Assembly: GCA_018260475.1 (NCBI GenBank)
Contig: JAGLBA010000006.1
Location: 1 to 64,000, forward strand
Reading direction: 5' to 3'
DNA: 64,000 nt
Origin: Chryseobacterium sp.
GTDB taxonomy: Bacteria; Bacteroidota; Bacteroidia; Flavobacteriales; Weeksellaceae
The position numbers and the translations under genes were made by a program. The notes below the pieces were generated by a model. It saw only the letters and a program-made list of their open reading frames with translations. It was not told the DNA's origin and ran no database searches. Position 1 is the stretch's first letter, and each line of letters starts with the position of its first letter. Positions 15,757 through 23,878 of the stretch are shown here, piece by piece.

Positions 15757-16476
15757 TTATTTAGTGGCTTTATAAATCGTGGCGATACCAAGGCTTAATT
15801 TTCTGTATTCTACCGTCTTAAACCCTGTTTCGAGTAGGATGTTTTTCATTCTTTCCCCAAACGGGAATGCATTCACGGAATCCGGCAGGTAGGTGTAAGC
15901 GCGGTTATCCTTGGAAACCAACTTCCCAATCTGTGGCAATATATTTTTAAAATAAAACATATAAAACGGCGCTAAAAACCCTTCTACCTTTGAAAATTCC
16001 AAAATATATACGCTGCTACCCTGCTTCACCACCCTTCTTAGTTCAGATAGTCCCTTAGTGAGGTTTTCAAAATTTCTCACTCCAAATGCAACGGAAACCG
16101 CATCAAATTTATTATCCTCGAAGGGTAAATTTTCTGCGTCGCCCTTCATCATATCGATTTCTTCCGAAAGGTTTTTGTTCTTAATTTTTTCAATTCCTAC
16201 ATTCAGCATTTGTTGGGAAAGATCCAAGCCTATCACCTTTGCGCCGGTACCTTTTTGCACCGCCAGGGCTAGATCTCCTGTGCCTGTAGCCACATCTAAA
16301 ACGGTTTTCGGTTGGTCTTTGTTCATCCATTTCACCAAGATATTGCGCCAAAGCACATCTATCTTCATGGAAAGCACATGGTTTAGGAGGTCGTATTTCG
16401 GAGCGATGTTATCGAACATATCCTCAACTTGGCTCTTCTTACTGGCATCGGAATTATAGGGGGTTACCTGTTTCAA
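15757..16476 (-). CDS. menG: demethylmenaquinone methyltransferase (UbiE/MenG)
   Basis: A 239-residue SAM-dependent methyltransferase that makes menaquinone from demethylmenaquinone. The family signature is complete: MFDNIAPKYDLLNHVLSM near the N terminus, the AdoMet loop VLDVATGTGDLAL, and the RVVKQGSSVYILEFSKVEG segment. Bacteroidota respire with menaquinone, so menG fits better than ubiE. Start codon ATG at 16476 lies four bases after the upstream stop, and porT follows after five bases. Confidence 0.95.
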   Translation of the reverse strand: MKQVTPYNSDASKKSQVEDMFDNIAPKYDLLNHVLSMKIDVLWRNILVKWMNKDQPKTVLDVATGTGDLALAVQKGTGAKVIGLDLSQQMLNVGIEKIKNKNLSEEIDMMKGDAENLPFEDNKFDAVSVAFGVRNFENLTKGLSELRRVVKQGSSVYILEFSKVEGFLAPFYMFYFKNILPQIGKLVSKDNRAYTYLPDSVNAFPFGERMKNILLETGFKTVEYRKLSLGIATIYKATK

Positions 16477-16480
16477 TGGA

Positions 16481-17050
16481 TTAAAATTTATAATATTCTT
16501 TGTAATAATTCAGGAAATCTTGCTTGCGAAAAATCTTCTCGCGGTATTCCACTTTTGCTATATTTTTGATGAGTCGGTCGTACTCTTCATCTATATTGTA
16601 ATAAAAATCGTCGGTATAGAGTTTACTGAACTTCTTTGGCGCCCCGAAGTAGGATTGCCCGTCTATCACCGTTTTGTCCAATGCCAAAAGTAGGGAATCC
16701 TTTTTCAAATTATAGCCATAATACTGGCGGTTGATGTAATAATCCGAATGCGTAATATTAATGAGGCCTCTCACCTTTTTCACATTAAAAGCGGAATCGT
16801 ACATCAGTTTTTTTTCTTTATTAAAAACCTGGATGTTATTTTTGCCTTGTTTCAGATCTACCTTTACAAACTGTCCGGAAGCGATGATCTTTTCTTCGCC
16901 GTTATTTATTTTGAAATAATAGATCTCCGGCGTAGGGTTATCCACAAGGTAATGGTTTCTCTTTGCCAAAAACAAAAAGTAAATCGCAAATGCCATAATG
17001 GTGGCCAGAAGAGCGTAGATGAAGCCTGCGACGGCGGGGTCTTTTCTCAT
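16481..17050 (-). CDS. uncharacterised single-pass membrane protein, first gene of the menG-porT operon
   Basis: A 189-residue protein with a short cytoplasmic start, one transmembrane helix (residues 8-28, GFIYALLATIMAFAIYFLFL) and about 160 residues outside. The outer part begins with a beta-rich stretch (PEIYYFKINNGEEKIIASGQ), continues with NIQVFNKEKKLMYDSAFNVK, and ends in Tyr/Lys-rich helices. I recognise no domain. It is packed against menG with four bases between, so it is expressed with menaquinone synthesis and PorT. A role in secretion or the envelope is possible, but only from context. Confidence 0.85.
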   Translation of the reverse strand: MRKDPAVAGFIYALLATIMAFAIYFLFLAKRNHYLVDNPTPEIYYFKINNGEEKIIASGQFVKVDLKQGKNNIQVFNKEKKLMYDSAFNVKKVRGLINITHSDYYINRQYYGYNLKKDSLLLALDKTVIDGQSYFGAPKKFSKLYTDDFYYNIDEEYDRLIKNIAKVEYREKIFRKQDFLNYYKEYYKF

Positions 17051-17070
17051 TTTATAACAAAATTTCTTGG

Positions 17071-17078
17071 CAAATTTA
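17071..17078 (-). promoter_or_regulatory. -7 box for the menG-porT operon
   Basis: TAAATTTG matches TAnnTTTG, 20 bp before the ATG at 17050. Confidence 0.6.
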
Positions 17079-17465
17079 CTAAAAAAAAGATTGGGAATGG
17101 CGGTGAAGATTAACCACGGTTATTGCTAAATAATATCCACAGCGCGCTGCTTTTACACGGAGCGATCCGATGGTTTGCCATACTGAAGGCATTTGTAATT
17201 TTTATGAAAGCCCCTTTTAGAGTAGAAAATTTGGAGTAATTAATCACAGACATAGAGTTTTTGGAAAAAATAAAACATTTCTTACTATGCTTTGTTTAGT
17301 AATTAATTGTATGTTTTGCGTAAAAATTTGTGCTGTTAATATCTAAAAATAGCCACGGAAGCGTAGTGTTTAAACATAAAAACCAAATTTTTGAAACCTT
17401 GATATTGATGTGTTTAAAAATAACACTTCAGCTCTGTTTTAGCTTTAGATTACATTAAAATTATT
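17079..17465. other. intergenic spacer
   Basis: Divergent spacer between the menG operon and the ketoacyl synthase gene. I see no gene or clear RNA. The sequence is AT-rich apart from a short GC-richer patch at 17135-17180. Confidence 0.5.
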
Positions 17466-17473
17466 AACTTTGC
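17466..17473 (+). promoter_or_regulatory. -7 box for the ketoacyl synthase/phosphoesterase pair
   Basis: TAACTTTG matches TAnnTTTG, 22 bp before the ATG at 17496. Confidence 0.6.
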
Positions 17474-17495
17474 TTCCTAATTTTTAAATTAAAAA

Positions 17496-18563
17496 ATGCC
17501 AAATACTCTGATCATCGGTTCGGGACACTTCCTGCCTGAAAATATAATAGATGCATCTCATTTTCAGAATGCTGTTTTTTATGATGATAACTTCAACAAG
17601 ATTGAAAAAGACAATGACGAGATAATCCGAAAATTCACGGAAATCACAGAAATCGAAGAACGCAGGTATATAGATGACGATATGCTGAACTCCGATATGG
17701 CTGCTATCGCATCAAAAAGGGCATTGGAAGATGCCGGGATGGACGGCGAACAGCTGGATTACATCATCGCGGCGACTAACTTCGGCGACATCGATACGCT
17801 GGGACAACAGAACTTCCTTCCTTCGCTTTCCGCTATGGTGAAAAATAAACTCGGCATCAAAAATACGAAATGCATCAATTATGATATGGTTTTCGGTTGC
17901 CCCGGCTGGGTGGAGGGGATGGTTTTGGCAGATATTTTCATCAAATCTGGTCAGGCAAAAAATATCCTCGTGGTAGGTTCTGAAACGCTGAGTCGCACCA
18001 CCGACCCGCACGACCGCAACAAAATGATCTTTGCCGATGGCGCTGGTGCCGTGGTAGTTACCGCTACCGACAATGAAAATGTAGGCATCCTGGCACACGA
18101 AACGCTTTGTTTCAACGGTGAGGAAATTACCTACCTGGAAAATGTCCATTCCCTAAACCCGGAAGCAGACCAAACGAAAAAGTACATGCGTATGCGTGGC
18201 CGAAAAATCTACGAATTTGCGCTGAAACATGTCCCGGATGCTATGAAAGCCACCATGGACAAAGCCAATCTCGGCATTGATGATATTGACAGAATTCTAA
18301 TTCACCAAGCGAACGCGAAGATGGACTATGCCATAATTTCCCGACTTCACAAACTGTATGACCGAACGGAATACGACCACGCCGTCTCCCCGATGACGAT
18401 TCAGCAACTTGGAAATTCTTCGGTAGCCACGATTCCTACGATGTTTGACATGATTCGCAAGGGTGAGATGAAGGGACAAAATTTTAAAGAAAACTCCCAT
18501 ATCCTGTTTGCTTCCGTAGGCGCAGGCATGAACATTAATGCGATGGTTTATAAATTTCCATAA
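17496..18563 (+). CDS. beta-ketoacyl-ACP synthase III family protein
   Basis: A 355-residue thiolase-fold condensing enzyme. The catalytic triad of KAS III is present: C135 (MVFGCPGW), H270 (RILIHQANAKM) and N307 (QLGNSSVATIPTM). The family also includes HMG-CoA synthase-like and alkene-forming members. The protein is longer than typical FabH (about 317-330) and has unusual acidic insertions near residues 30-65, so it may not be the housekeeping FabH. It probably condenses an acyl-CoA with malonyl-ACP. A phosphoesterase gene follows after nine bases. Confidence 0.85.
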   Translation: MPNTLIIGSGHFLPENIIDASHFQNAVFYDDNFNKIEKDNDEIIRKFTEITEIEERRYIDDDMLNSDMAAIASKRALEDAGMDGEQLDYIIAATNFGDIDTLGQQNFLPSLSAMVKNKLGIKNTKCINYDMVFGCPGWVEGMVLADIFIKSGQAKNILVVGSETLSRTTDPHDRNKMIFADGAGAVVVTATDNENVGILAHETLCFNGEEITYLENVHSLNPEADQTKKYMRMRGRKIYEFALKHVPDAMKATMDKANLGIDDIDRILIHQANAKMDYAIISRLHKLYDRTEYDHAVSPMTIQQLGNSSVATIPTMFDMIRKGEMKGQNFKENSHILFASVGAGMNINAMVYKFP

Positions 18564-18572
18564 AAATACAAC

Positions 18573-19775
18573 TTGCAAAGAAACTTATTATTTATCACGG
18601 CCATAGTTTTTCTTTTGGAATTCTATGTTTATCAGGCTTTTAAAACAGCCTTTCACCAGCCGAGGATGCGCACTGCGTACTGGGCTATCACCATTGCGGT
18701 GTATGCTTTTTTTATTTTTCAAGTACTAAATTTTTCCCGGACAGATCGGGATACGCACCGCATACACATGCTCGCCATTATTTTCCTTGCCTTTATGGCG
18801 CCGAAGATTGTAGCCGCCATTTTTCTATTGATAGAAGACATCGTTCGGGTTTTTCAATATTTTTTACAAACCAGTTCCATGGGCAGACATCTACCGGAAA
18901 GACGCCAGTTTCTAAGCTATCTGGGACTGGGAGCAGCCGCAGTTTTTTCTGCACTTATTTTGGACGGCGTAGTTTTCGGGAAATACCGACACACGGTGAG
19001 AAGGGTCAAAGTTAAAATTAAGAACCTTCCGGAAAGTTTTCGCGGTTATAAAATCTTGCAAATCTCAGATGTGCACAGCGGCAGTTTCTTCGAGCCAGAA
19101 AAATTGCAACACGCCATAGACCTCATTAATAAACAGAATGCTGACCTGGTCCTATTCACCGGCGATATGGTGAATAATCATTCCGAGGAATTTGTGCCGT
19201 TTGTTTCTTTGTTTAAAACCATTCGCGCCAAAGACGGGAAATTCTCGATACTCGGAAACCACGATTATGGCAGTTATGTGGAATGGCCATCGGTGAATGC
19301 GAAAGCCTATAATTTGAAGAATTTAATACATCTTCAACACGAGGCAGGTTTTAAAATGCTAATGAACGAGCATGTCGCCATTACCAAAAATAATGAAAAC
19401 CTCTTTATTATCGGGGTCGAAAACTGGGGGGCGAAACCTTTTCCTCAATACGGCGATTTGGATAAGGCTACTGCGGGCATCCCACAAAAGGCCGCAAAAA
19501 TCCTTATGAGCCACGACCCAACCCACTTCGACTACATCGTGAAAAATCATCCTGCCGACATATCGCTTACGCTCTCCGGACATACCCACGGGATGCAGTT
19601 TGGCATAGATATGAAAAAATTCCGATGGTCACCCGTGCAATTTAGGTATAAAAAATGGGCAGACCTCTACGAAAGCAGCGGCAAGTATTTGTATGTAAAC
19701 CGCGGTTTCGGAGTCATCGGTTATCCCGGTCGTGTGGGTATCAATCCAGAAATAACCGTTTTTGAATTGAGCTGA
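18573..19775 (+). CDS. membrane-anchored metallophosphoesterase
   Basis: A 400-residue protein with three or four N-terminal membrane helices (residues about 1-95 and 113-133) and a C-terminal calcineurin-like domain. The metal motifs are QISDVHSGSF, FTGDMVNN, LGNHDYG, LMSHDPTHFDY and LSGHTHGMQFG, all intact, as in YkuE-type enzymes. These often act on lipid or nucleotide phosphoesters at the membrane; the substrate here is unknown. The start is a TTG at 18573, nine bases after the ketoacyl synthase stop; no nearer ATG fits the hydrophobic start. Co-transcription suggests a lipid link. Confidence 0.88.
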   Translation: MQRNLLFITAIVFLLEFYVYQAFKTAFHQPRMRTAYWAITIAVYAFFIFQVLNFSRTDRDTHRIHMLAIIFLAFMAPKIVAAIFLLIEDIVRVFQYFLQTSSMGRHLPERRQFLSYLGLGAAAVFSALILDGVVFGKYRHTVRRVKVKIKNLPESFRGYKILQISDVHSGSFFEPEKLQHAIDLINKQNADLVLFTGDMVNNHSEEFVPFVSLFKTIRAKDGKFSILGNHDYGSYVEWPSVNAKAYNLKNLIHLQHEAGFKMLMNEHVAITKNNENLFIIGVENWGAKPFPQYGDLDKATAGIPQKAAKILMSHDPTHFDYIVKNHPADISLTLSGHTHGMQFGIDMKKFRWSPVQFRYKKWADLYESSGKYLYVNRGFGVIGYPGRVGINPEITVFELS

Positions 19776-19797
19776 AACATTAATTCTTCAAACATAA

Positions 19798-19826
19798 AAA
19801 GCCTTCCAAAATGTTGGAAGGCTTTA
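19798..19826. terminator. terminator between the phosphoesterase and the cold-shock operon
   Basis: AAAGCCTTCCAA, loop AATG, TTGGAAGGCTTT is a perfect 12-pair stem with A and T runs. It can serve both convergent transcripts. Confidence 0.88.
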
Positions 19827-19861
19827 TTGTATCCCTATGTTAAAGGGAAAATCTGTTTGGA

Positions 19862-20053
19862 TTATACCAATTTCACATTTACGGCGTTCAGGCCTTTGTT
19901 GCCTTGTTGTACCTCGTATGCTACTTTGTCGTTTTCACGGATTCTCGTAGTAAGCCCGGAAGTGTGTACGAATACATCTTCTCCGCCTCCTGCTGGTGTG
20001 ATGAAACCGAAACCTTTAGTTTCATTGAAAAATTTTACTGTGCCTTCTTGCAT
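19862..20053 (-). CDS. cold shock protein CspA-like
   Basis: A 63-residue single cold-shock domain. RNP1 is KGFGFITP and RNP2 is DVFVHTSG, both intact. It binds single-stranded RNA and DNA and melts structure in mRNA. It is the last gene of the operon headed by the DEAD-like gene at 21218, 33 bp after a second cold-shock-domain gene. A strong terminator follows. Confidence 0.94.
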   Translation of the reverse strand: MQEGTVKFFNETKGFGFITPAGGGEDVFVHTSGLTTRIRENDKVAYEVQQGNKGLNAVNVKLV

Positions 20054-20086
20054 TTTGTTTGTATTAAATTGTTTTGTTTTGTTTTC

Positions 20087-20521
20087 TTATTTTTCGAGCT
20101 GTACATTTATTGCGGAAAACCCTTTTGCAGATCTTTCCTTTTCAAATGATACCTTGTTGCCTTTCTTCACCTCGTGTGCACAATTGTTGCTGTGGAAAAA
20201 GACATTTTCATTCGTCTTATTCTCAGTGATGAAGCCATAGCCTTTATCACTCACATAGGTCACCAGGCCTATTTTTCTAAGTTCCTCTTCCGGGATAGGT
20301 GCTGCCCCGAGTTGGATGTCTTCTATATTGATCTCTTCGCGTTCTGTGGTATCGATGGGTGAGTTGTGCAGTTGTCCGTTTTCGTCCACATAAACCAGCA
20401 TATCATCCAGGTCTTTACCCTTGTTATTATTGGTTTTACGCTCATCGCGTCGCAAAGCCTTTTCCTTTAGTTTTTGAGCTTTTTTCTTAAAGTTTTCTTT
20501 TTTAGAGAAAGAATCCGCCAT
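20087..20521 (-). CDS. cold-shock-domain protein with basic N-terminal extension
   Basis: A 144-residue protein. Residues about 84-144 are a cold-shock domain with KGYGFITE (RNP1) and NVFFHSNN (RNP2). The first 40 residues are lysine- and arginine-rich (FSKKENFKKKAQKLKEKALR), probably an RNA-binding tail, followed by an acidic linker (TEREEINIEDIQLG). This build is found in flavobacteria next to cspA. The gene lies 43 bp after the degenerate helicase and 33 bp before cspA in one operon. Confidence 0.9.
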   Translation of the reverse strand: MADSFSKKENFKKKAQKLKEKALRRDERKTNNNKGKDLDDMLVYVDENGQLHNSPIDTTEREEINIEDIQLGAAPIPEEELRKIGLVTYVSDKGYGFITENKTNENVFFHSNNCAHEVKKGNKVSFEKERSAKGFSAINVQLEK

Positions 20522-20564
20522 ATATTGAATTAATTTTTAAAGTTATAGTTTAGATTTAATGAAT

Positions 20565-21218
20565 TTACGCTTGCAAAGATACTTTTTCTTCCGAGTTTTC
20601 CGTAACCCTAATTGGGTTAATGAGGAACATTTCCACGAAGAGGTTCAGCTGGGCAGGCATTTCCGAAGCAAAAACAAGAGTTTGCTTTTTCACGGGAAGG
20701 GTTTTCATAATTTCTTTCACATTTTTGAGCAAGCCAGCGGTGATGAAGGTCTGAGCATCATCCAAAACCAATATTTCTATTTTAGAAAGGTCCAGTCTGC
20801 CTTGTCCCGCCAATTCCTGAAGTCTTTCCGGAGTTGCGATGAGGACATCTACCCTTTTTTTCAATGCTGAAAGTTGCCCGGTCTGCATCACTCCGCTGAA
20901 AACGGAAAGTAAAGAGAGCGGCAAATATTTGCTGTAGGTATTCAAATCCTGTTCTGTAGCCAGAGCACCATGTTTAGTAGAAGCTAAAATCAGTGTGCGG
21001 ATGTCGCCGTGGTCGGGCGCATTCTTTTTCATCAGCTGCAAAACTGGCATGATGTAGGCCGCCGTTTTCCCGGAGTTATCTGGGGCGAATCCCACAATAT
21101 CCTTCCCGGACAAAATGTGCGGTATCGCCAATGCTTGAAACGGTGTAGGTTTAGAAAAACCAGCTTCCGTGACCGCGCGTATAATTGGGTTTATTAAATT
21201 TAAGTTCTTAAAATTCAT
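20565..21218 (-). CDS. degenerate single-domain DEAD-box protein
   Basis: A 217-residue protein equal to only the first RecA-like domain of a DEAD-box helicase. The Q-motif region is present (AGFSKPTPFQALAIPHIL). Walker A is altered to APDNSGKT instead of AxTGSGKT, motif II is LDDAQ instead of DEAD, and SAT is replaced by SEM. The second RecA domain is missing and the frame ends cleanly, so this is not a recent truncation. It is unlikely to unwind RNA; it may bind RNA or help the two cold-shock proteins encoded downstream. A long leader precedes it. Confidence 0.85.
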   Translation of the reverse strand: MNFKNLNLINPIIRAVTEAGFSKPTPFQALAIPHILSGKDIVGFAPDNSGKTAAYIMPVLQLMKKNAPDHGDIRTLILASTKHGALATEQDLNTYSKYLPLSLLSVFSGVMQTGQLSALKKRVDVLIATPERLQELAGQGRLDLSKIEILVLDDAQTFITAGLLKNVKEIMKTLPVKKQTLVFASEMPAQLNLFVEMFLINPIRVTENSEEKVSLQA

Positions 21219-21450
21219 TCTTGGTGTGGCCCTGTTTTCTTTTATTTAATTTAAAAAAAGGAAACGATTTTTCGGAAAAAAATTCCGGCTTCGGGCAGTG
21301 GTTCTGTTTTGTTTAAAATAATCCGGCTATCCCGGATGCTCACAAAAAACTATATGTGGCAACTGTTATCGCGAAAACTGAAAGCGAAAAATGGGTATTC
21401 TAAACTGTACAGAAAAAGCAAAGGCAGGAGCCTTGTTATTTTTGATGTTG
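21219..21450 (-). promoter_or_regulatory. long structured 5' leader of the cold-shock operon
   Basis: About 225 nt separate the promoter box from the first start codon. On the minus strand the leader has a perfect stem ATCCGG-gatag-CCGGAT (near 21320-21336), a smaller one AAGGC-tcct-GCCTT (near 21420-21433), and a run of seven T near the start codon. Long folded leaders are known regulators of cold-shock genes. Thermosensing here is inference. Confidence 0.5.
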
Positions 21451-21458
21451 CAAATGTA
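21451..21458 (-). promoter_or_regulatory. -7 box for the cold-shock operon
   Basis: TACATTTG matches TAnnTTTG and sets the leader length at roughly 225 nt. Confidence 0.55.
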
Positions 21459-21521
21459 CAACAAAATAACCGGCTACACTAATTTTGATGAAAAGAAATA
21501 TTTGATTGTCAAATAATTGAA

Positions 21522-22940
21522 TTAGCACTCCGCTACATTCACCGCTATTGCAAGGCCGCCTTCGGAGGTTTCTTTAAAGCGCTCGCTCATACTTTGGGCC
21601 GTGTCCCACATACTCTGGATCACGGCGTCCAGGGAAACGCGCGCCTTTTCCGGGTCGCTGTCCAATGCGATATTGGATGCGGTAATCGCCTTAATAGCGC
21701 CCATGGAATTTCTTTCGATACAAGGAATTTGCACCAAGCCGCCGATAGGGTCGCAAGTGAGCCCAAGGTGGTGCTCCATCGCGATTTCTGCTGCCATAAG
21801 GACTTGCCCCGGCGTACCGCCCATGATTTCGGTAAGACCCGCCGCCGCCATCGCAGAGGACACGCCGACTTCCGCCTGGCAACCGCCCATCGCTGCGGAT
21901 ATGGTTGCATTTTTCTTGAACAAAGTTCCGATTTCCCCGGCTACCAAAAGGAAACGGATGACGGCATCATCATTTCTATGTTCGGTAAAAGCTTGGGAAT
22001 ACATCAAAACTGCTGGAATTACGCCACTGGCACCATTAGTAGGCGCCGTGATAATGCGTCCGAAACTGGCATTTTCCTCGTTTACGGCGAGCGCGAAGCA
22101 AGAAACCCACTTGCTGATATTGCTGAAACTTTCTTCTGAATTTACCACTAATTGGTACCATTCATCGATGTTGTTGTAAATCTTATCGCCCAAAAGCCTG
22201 CGATTCATTTCCGGAGCGCGGCGCGTTACATTGAGTCCGCCCGGCAAAATTCCTTCTTTATTTACACCCTTATATATGCATTCTTTGATTTGATCCCAAA
22301 TGTAGAGCGCTTCTTTATTGGTTTCCTCACGAGGTCTCCAACTTTCTTCATTTAAATAAATCAAATCCGAAATACGATCCAAGCCCAATTGGTCCACATA
22401 TTTTTTAATATCCGAACCATGATGGCACGGGTAAATAGTACGAACGCACAAATTTTCCAATGAATTTTCTTCTATTGTAGCCACAAAACCGCCACCCACG
22501 GAATAATAATCTTGTGAAAGTTCTTTTCCGTCCTCAAAAATAACCTTGAATATCATCCCGTTTGGGTGAAATTCCAAAGATTTTTGTTTGTTTAAAATCA
22601 GATGATGGCCATAGATAAACGGCAATTCCTTTTCGCCACCAAGCATCAGTTTTTGTGAAGACTTTATATGCTCAATCTTTTCATCAATTTTTGTGGTGTC
22701 AATCAGTTTGAAATTTTCTCCAGAAAGTCCCAGCATCCCAGCGATGTCTGTACCATGCCCTATTCCCGTTTTCGCCAGCGATCCAAAAAATTCAACAAAA
22801 ACCTCCTTCACTTGGGCAATGCCTTGGTCCCTGCGGATTTTATCTAAAAACATTTCCGCGGCGTTCCAAGGGCCCATGGTATGCGAACTGGATGGCCCAA
22901 TACCTACTTTTATAATTTCAAAAACACTTATTGACTGCAT
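21522..22940 (-). CDS. sdaA: L-serine dehydratase, single-chain Fe-S type
   Basis: A 472-residue enzyme that deaminates L-serine to pyruvate. It combines the beta domain (IGPSSSHTMGPW at the N terminus) and the alpha domain in one chain, as in E. coli SdaA. Cysteines for the 4Fe-4S cluster are in MGGCQAEVG, LTCDPIGG and IPCIERNSM. The ATG at 22940 is preferred over an upstream in-frame ATG at 22976, because a promoter box lies between them. It feeds amino-acid carbon into pyruvate, in keeping with the peptidase and hutU genes in the window. Confidence 0.95.
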   Translation of the reverse strand: MQSISVFEIIKVGIGPSSSHTMGPWNAAEMFLDKIRRDQGIAQVKEVFVEFFGSLAKTGIGHGTDIAGMLGLSGENFKLIDTTKIDEKIEHIKSSQKLMLGGEKELPFIYGHHLILNKQKSLEFHPNGMIFKVIFEDGKELSQDYYSVGGGFVATIEENSLENLCVRTIYPCHHGSDIKKYVDQLGLDRISDLIYLNEESWRPREETNKEALYIWDQIKECIYKGVNKEGILPGGLNVTRRAPEMNRRLLGDKIYNNIDEWYQLVVNSEESFSNISKWVSCFALAVNEENASFGRIITAPTNGASGVIPAVLMYSQAFTEHRNDDAVIRFLLVAGEIGTLFKKNATISAAMGGCQAEVGVSSAMAAAGLTEIMGGTPGQVLMAAEIAMEHHLGLTCDPIGGLVQIPCIERNSMGAIKAITASNIALDSDPEKARVSLDAVIQSMWDTAQSMSERFKETSEGGLAIAVNVAEC

Positions 22941-22962
22941 AATATTTTTCTTAAACCAAGCG

Positions 22963-22970
22963 CAAAGATA
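22963..22970 (-). promoter_or_regulatory. -7 box for sdaA
   Basis: TATCTTTG matches TAnnTTTG, 22 bp before the ATG at 22940. It would exclude the longer reading from 22976. Confidence 0.6.
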
Positions 22971-23046
22971 AAACAATATTTGCTAATGGTAGGCGGAAAA
23001 ACAATGCTTCTAAATCTAAAATATTCTTTCACCCAATGTTTTATAA

Positions 23047-23688
23047 TCAAACGAAGATTTTCTTTAAAATTTCTGAAACTTGCCGGTGCCGTGTGGAGGG
23101 GAAAAGATGCGTAGCATTAGGAATAATATAATCTGGCCTGGAATTTTTTGCTGGAAATACAATGTCCCTATCTCCTAAAATCTGAATTACATCCGGGTCG
23201 GCGTCGCTTTCCCAATCGAGGATTTTATCAATACTCCATTTGAGATAATGAGGATCGCGAACTCTAAAATAATTTAAAATACGAGGATTTTTGGGATCAA
23301 TGAATTTTCTGAAAAAGGAATAAGTGGTAAGCGTTTTTTCATTAAAAAAACCAACCGGAAGATGTTTCGGGATGCGGGATAATCTTCCAAACTTCATCAG
23401 TTTAGATTTTTCCTTACCAGAACGGATGCTTCCCAAAATCACCACTTTTTCGGCGCGTTTTAGCTTAAGGATTTCCTGAACAATGATGCCCCCGAAAGAA
23501 TATCCCAAAAGATAAAAAGGCTCGGAATCATCCACTTTTTCGGCCATTCGGCGAACATAATGTGGAAAGGACTCCCCCACTTCTGGCAAGAGCCATTCTA
23601 TAAAAACGACTTCGATATGGGGGTTGAAAACGAGTTTCTCTAAAACAGAAAAATCTGCTCCAAGACCACTTACGACATATAATTTCAT
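23047..23688 (-). CDS. alpha/beta hydrolase
   Basis: A 213-residue cytoplasmic hydrolase. The nucleophile elbow is LLGYSFGG with S64; the acid is probably in LGDRDIVFP and the histidine in NATHLFPS. The chain lacks a signal peptide and has a short cap (residues about 100-145, basic and aromatic). The substrate is unknown. It is separated by 190 bp from glucokinase upstream, with no promoter box that I can point to. Confidence 0.85.
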   Translation of the reverse strand: MKLYVVSGLGADFSVLEKLVFNPHIEVVFIEWLLPEVGESFPHYVRRMAEKVDDSEPFYLLGYSFGGIIVQEILKLKRAEKVVILGSIRSGKEKSKLMKFGRLSRIPKHLPVGFFNEKTLTTYSFFRKFIDPKNPRILNYFRVRDPHYLKWSIDKILDWESDADPDVIQILGDRDIVFPAKNSRPDYIIPNATHLFPSTRHRQVSEILKKIFV

Positions 23689-23878
23689 AGGATCACAGGC
23701 TATCTGGCGGTAGAATGGATCTTCATCTCCACATTTTTACTGATCATCATTTCCTCGAGTTCTTTACAATTAAAACCAAATTCTTTGCGTTAGATATAAA
23801 CTGCGCCGAAGTTAAAACTGCGCCGAAGCCAAACCTATATTGCGCCGTAAAAGCTGTGTGGATTTTTTATAAAAAAAG

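Noticed and set aside
20565..21218. Recent truncation of a normal DEAD-box helicase
   Set aside because: No second RecA domain or its remnants follow the stop, and the key motifs are changed as well, so an old, stable one-domain protein is more likely.
23805..23842. 17-bp tandem duplication AACTGCGCCGAAG
   Set aside because: Two copies only, in a short spacer before the alpha/beta hydrolase gene; looks like local slippage.
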